This document shows positions 5,546-6,895 of a stretch of 6,895 bases of DNA, piece after piece. The DNA is from an uncultured Treponema sp. Lineage in GTDB: Bacteria > Spirochaetota > Spirochaetia > Treponematales > Treponemataceae. The DNA lies in contig CALGGS010000273.1 in the NCBI GenBank assembly GCA_937915735.1, positions 1 to 6,895 on the forward strand, given 5' to 3'. Numbering within the stretch: position 1 is the first letter of the stretch; each line of letters starts with the position of its first letter. The notes beneath the pieces are model-generated. The model did not search any database and was not told the DNA's origin. It saw only the letters and a program-made list of their open reading frames with translations. Position numbers and translations under genes: made by a program.

Positions 5546-6222
5546 AAAAATTAATGACTGTTTTTGCTGCTATTCTTTCTCTTTTTCTGCTCGCTTCTTG
5601 TGGAACTACAAAAAGTGTCGCGTTTCCAAAAATGTATGAAAGCGACCCGCTTGTAATGCTCGTTATGCCTCCAATCAATAACAGCACGGCGGCAGATGCA
5701 AAAGATTATTTTTACACGACTATGAGCGTTCCTGTTGCCGAAGCCGGATACTATGTTTTGCCACCTGCTATGACTATGGCTACATTGCAGCGAGAAAGTG
5801 CTTACGATGCCGAGCGATTCATTGAGGGTGACTTGAAAAAATTTGGCGATTTGTTCGGCGCAGATGTCGCGATTTTTACAATCATCAAAAAATGGGATAA
5901 AGCGTTAATCGGTGCAAAAGTGTACATCGAAGTAGAATATATCTTCAAATCAACGAAGACGAACGAAATTCTGTTTGATAGGGATGCCCTGATTACCTGC
6001 GATACATCCACTGGCATAAGCGGGGGCGGTCTTTTGGGAGCGGTCATTGTCGCCGCCGCAGATTCAATAAAAACTGCCGCTACTGACTATGTTCCAATCG
6101 CCGTAAAATGCAATGAAGCGGCGTTAAGCGATTTGCCGGCTGGAAAATATCATCCAAAGCACGGCGCTGATGGTGCGGAAGGCGCTATGGCGACAAAAGT
6201 TACCCTTCGAACATCAAAATAA
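5542..6222 (+). CDS. DUF799 / GNA1162 family lipoprotein
   Basis: A 226-residue lipoprotein precursor. The signal peptide ends LLASC with cysteine 20 lipidated. Family features include FPKMYESDPLVMLVMPPINNS at about 28-48, then YFYTTMSVPVAEAGYYVLPP (57-76), FGADVAIFTIIKKW (105-118), VYIEVEY (127-133), a glycine-rich segment GISGGGLLGA (158-167), and LPAGKYHPKHGAD near the end. The family includes the Neisseria surface lipoprotein GNA1162, which has a TolB-like alpha/beta fold. GAAGAGG at 5527-5533 is a well-placed ribosome binding site, and the ATG overlaps the previous stop. This is the last gene of the operon, followed by a terminator. Its conserved linkage with CsgG-family and DUF4810 lipoproteins points to a shared envelope assembly. 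The transported substrate, if any, is unknown. Confidence 0.9.
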   Translation: MKKLMTVFAAILSLFLLASCGTTKSVAFPKMYESDPLVMLVMPPINNSTAADAKDYFYTTMSVPVAEAGYYVLPPAMTMATLQRESAYDAERFIEGDLKKFGDLFGADVAIFTIIKKWDKALIGAKVYIEVEYIFKSTKTNEILFDRDALITCDTSTGISGGGLLGAVIVAAADSIKTAATDYVPIAVKCNEAALSDLPAGKYHPKHGADGAEGAMATKVTLRTSK

Positions 6223-6255
6223 GCTTTGTTTTTAGTGTAAAAATATTAGCAATAA

Positions 6256-6303
6256 GCCCGCTTGTTTCAATTAACTGGCGGGCCTTTGTTTTTTTTGCCC
6301 GCC
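6256..6303. terminator. Shared terminator region between convergent genes, with alternating hairpins
   Basis: GCCCGC (6256-6261) can pair with GCGGGC (6278-6283). The T-rich run at 6285-6296 follows, giving an intrinsic terminator for the lipoprotein operon. The middle arm GGCGGGC (6277-6283) can instead pair perfectly with GCCCGCC at 6297-6303. The region lies downstream of vapC on the other strand and may serve both directions, although the minus-strand T tail is poorer. Confidence 0.7.
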
Positions 6304-6342
6304 TGTAAATTTATTTGCCCTTGCATTAACAATTTACATAAA

Positions 6343-6768
6343 TTATCCCCACCAGTCTTCCACTTTTAGCGTGGAGTTTTCGCAGAGGGCTGCGAAGTCT
6401 TCGGTGTTGTGGGTGACTAAAATCATTCCGTTTGCAATCGCGGTGGCGGCAATCTGGCTGTCATAAAATGGCGCCGGCTTTCCTGCTTCTTTACACTTTG
6501 CACGGATTTCACCACAAATTTTGGCGGCAAAGTCATCGTAAGGAAGGATGTCGTAAGATTCTTTTATATCCAGTATTGTATCCAAAACAGCATTTTTTCG
6601 CTTGCCTTCCGGCATTGACTCGTAGCCATAAACAGCCTCTTCCCAAACCGTTGAGCAAATCGCACACATATCTTCATTCTCTTTTATCATTTCCATAGTA
6701 TGCTGATTAGGCATTGGTTTTGAAAATTCTGAAATTACATTAGTGTCAAGCAAATAAACATTTCCCAT
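6343..6768 (-). CDS. vapC: VapC-type PIN-domain toxin (RNase)
   Basis: A 141-residue PIN-domain protein of the VapC/FitB type. The N-terminus VYLLDTNVISEFSKP carries the first catalytic aspartate (D8). An acidic residue follows in VWEEAVYG (E43/E44), then YDSQIAATAIANGMILVT with D103, and HNTEDF with the last acidic residue near D124. These form the Mg-binding RNase site; VapC toxins cleave tRNA or rRNA and are held inactive by the partner antitoxin. Length is normal. ATG 6768 is chosen because the DTN motif is at the usual distance and GGGGG lies six bases upstream. It starts three bases after the stop of the upstream antitoxin-like ORF, the classic toxin-antitoxin layout, so the pair is probably co-transcribed and autoregulated from a promoter outside the window. 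Confidence 0.9.
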   Translation of the reverse strand: MGNVYLLDTNVISEFSKPMPNQHTMEMIKENEDMCAICSTVWEEAVYGYESMPEGKRKNAVLDTILDIKESYDILPYDDFAAKICGEIRAKCKEAGKPAPFYDSQIAATAIANGMILVTHNTEDFAALCENSTLKVEDWWG

Positions 6769-6771
6769 TTT

Positions 6772-6895
6772 TTACCCCCACATTTCCCTGATTCTTTTCT
6801 CATAAGCTTCATCCGGATATTCATCTTCTGGAATCGGAATCCCTTCAAAAGTCGGGTCAGAAAAAACATCCGCATATTTTTTGCGAGTTTCTTCC
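6772..6895 (-). CDS. C-terminal end of the presumed VapC-partner antitoxin (partial)
   Basis: Forty codons and a TAA remain on the minus strand; the 5' part lies beyond the window. The visible sequence ends YEKRIREMWG and contains an acidic, proline-rich stretch (EGIPIPEDEYPDEAYEKR). This fits the flexible toxin-binding tail of an antitoxin. The DNA-binding N-terminus that would show the family (Phd, AbrB or ribbon-helix-helix) is not visible. Position, three bases before vapC, is the main evidence. Confidence 0.65.
   Translation of the reverse strand, partial: EETRKKYADVFSDPTFEGIPIPEDEYPDEAYEKRIREMWG

Noticed and set aside
4246..6047. Antisense ORFs within the lipoprotein operon, including a 136-codon one
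   Set aside because: They mirror well-supported genes and have no domain, start signal or promoter.
1..6895. CRISPR array or insertion sequence
   Set aside because: No regularly spaced repeats, no transposase and no terminal inverted repeats with target duplication were seen by eye.

Overview
The window looks like chromosomal DNA of a Treponema-like spirochaete, but no rRNA or marker gene confirms this. The reasons are a moderately AT-rich background, several lipoproteins with loose spirochaete-type lipoboxes, a two-repeat DUF1538 membrane protein, and the gene-family mix. It could be an isolate or a metagenome contig.

Left part (1-1947, minus strand): remnant of a tailed-phage genome. In transcription order it holds a complete HI1409/DUF1073-type portal protein, then a fragment in the same frame that has a phage 'linker' motif and a CdiA-CT-like nuclease toxin domain, then the C-terminal piece of a D5/P4-type phage primase-helicase cut by the window edge. 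Terminase, head morphogenesis, capsid and tail genes are missing between these pieces, and the joints are very tight. This suggests a heavily deleted prophage, or a chimeric assembly.

Middle (1944-4050): a two-repeat DUF1538 integral membrane protein (minus strand) overlaps the portal start codon by an ATGA. Upstream of it is a compact GC-rich, strongly structured intergenic element. Then, on the plus strand, a near-consensus sigma-70 promoter drives a three-tRNA cluster, Ser(TGA)-Ser(GCT)-Arg(GCG), closed by a clear intrinsic terminator.

Right part (4144-6303, plus strand): an operon of three outer-membrane-type lipoproteins, a CsgG-family protein, a DUF4810 protein and a DUF799/GNA1162 protein, with its own promoter, strong ribosome binding sites, an ATGA overlap and a terminator. 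This trio recurs in other bacteria (for example the Neisseria GNA1162 locus) and probably forms one envelope complex.

Far right (6343-6895, minus strand): a VapC PIN-domain toxin preceded by the C-terminal end of its presumed antitoxin, cut by the window edge. It converges on the lipoprotein operon across a shared set of inverted repeats.

The most unusual points are the portal/TGA/toxin arrangement, the toxin-primase junction where both reading frames make sense over about 46 bases, the branched GC-rich element upstream of the DUF1538 gene, and an arginine tRNA with a GCG anticodon.
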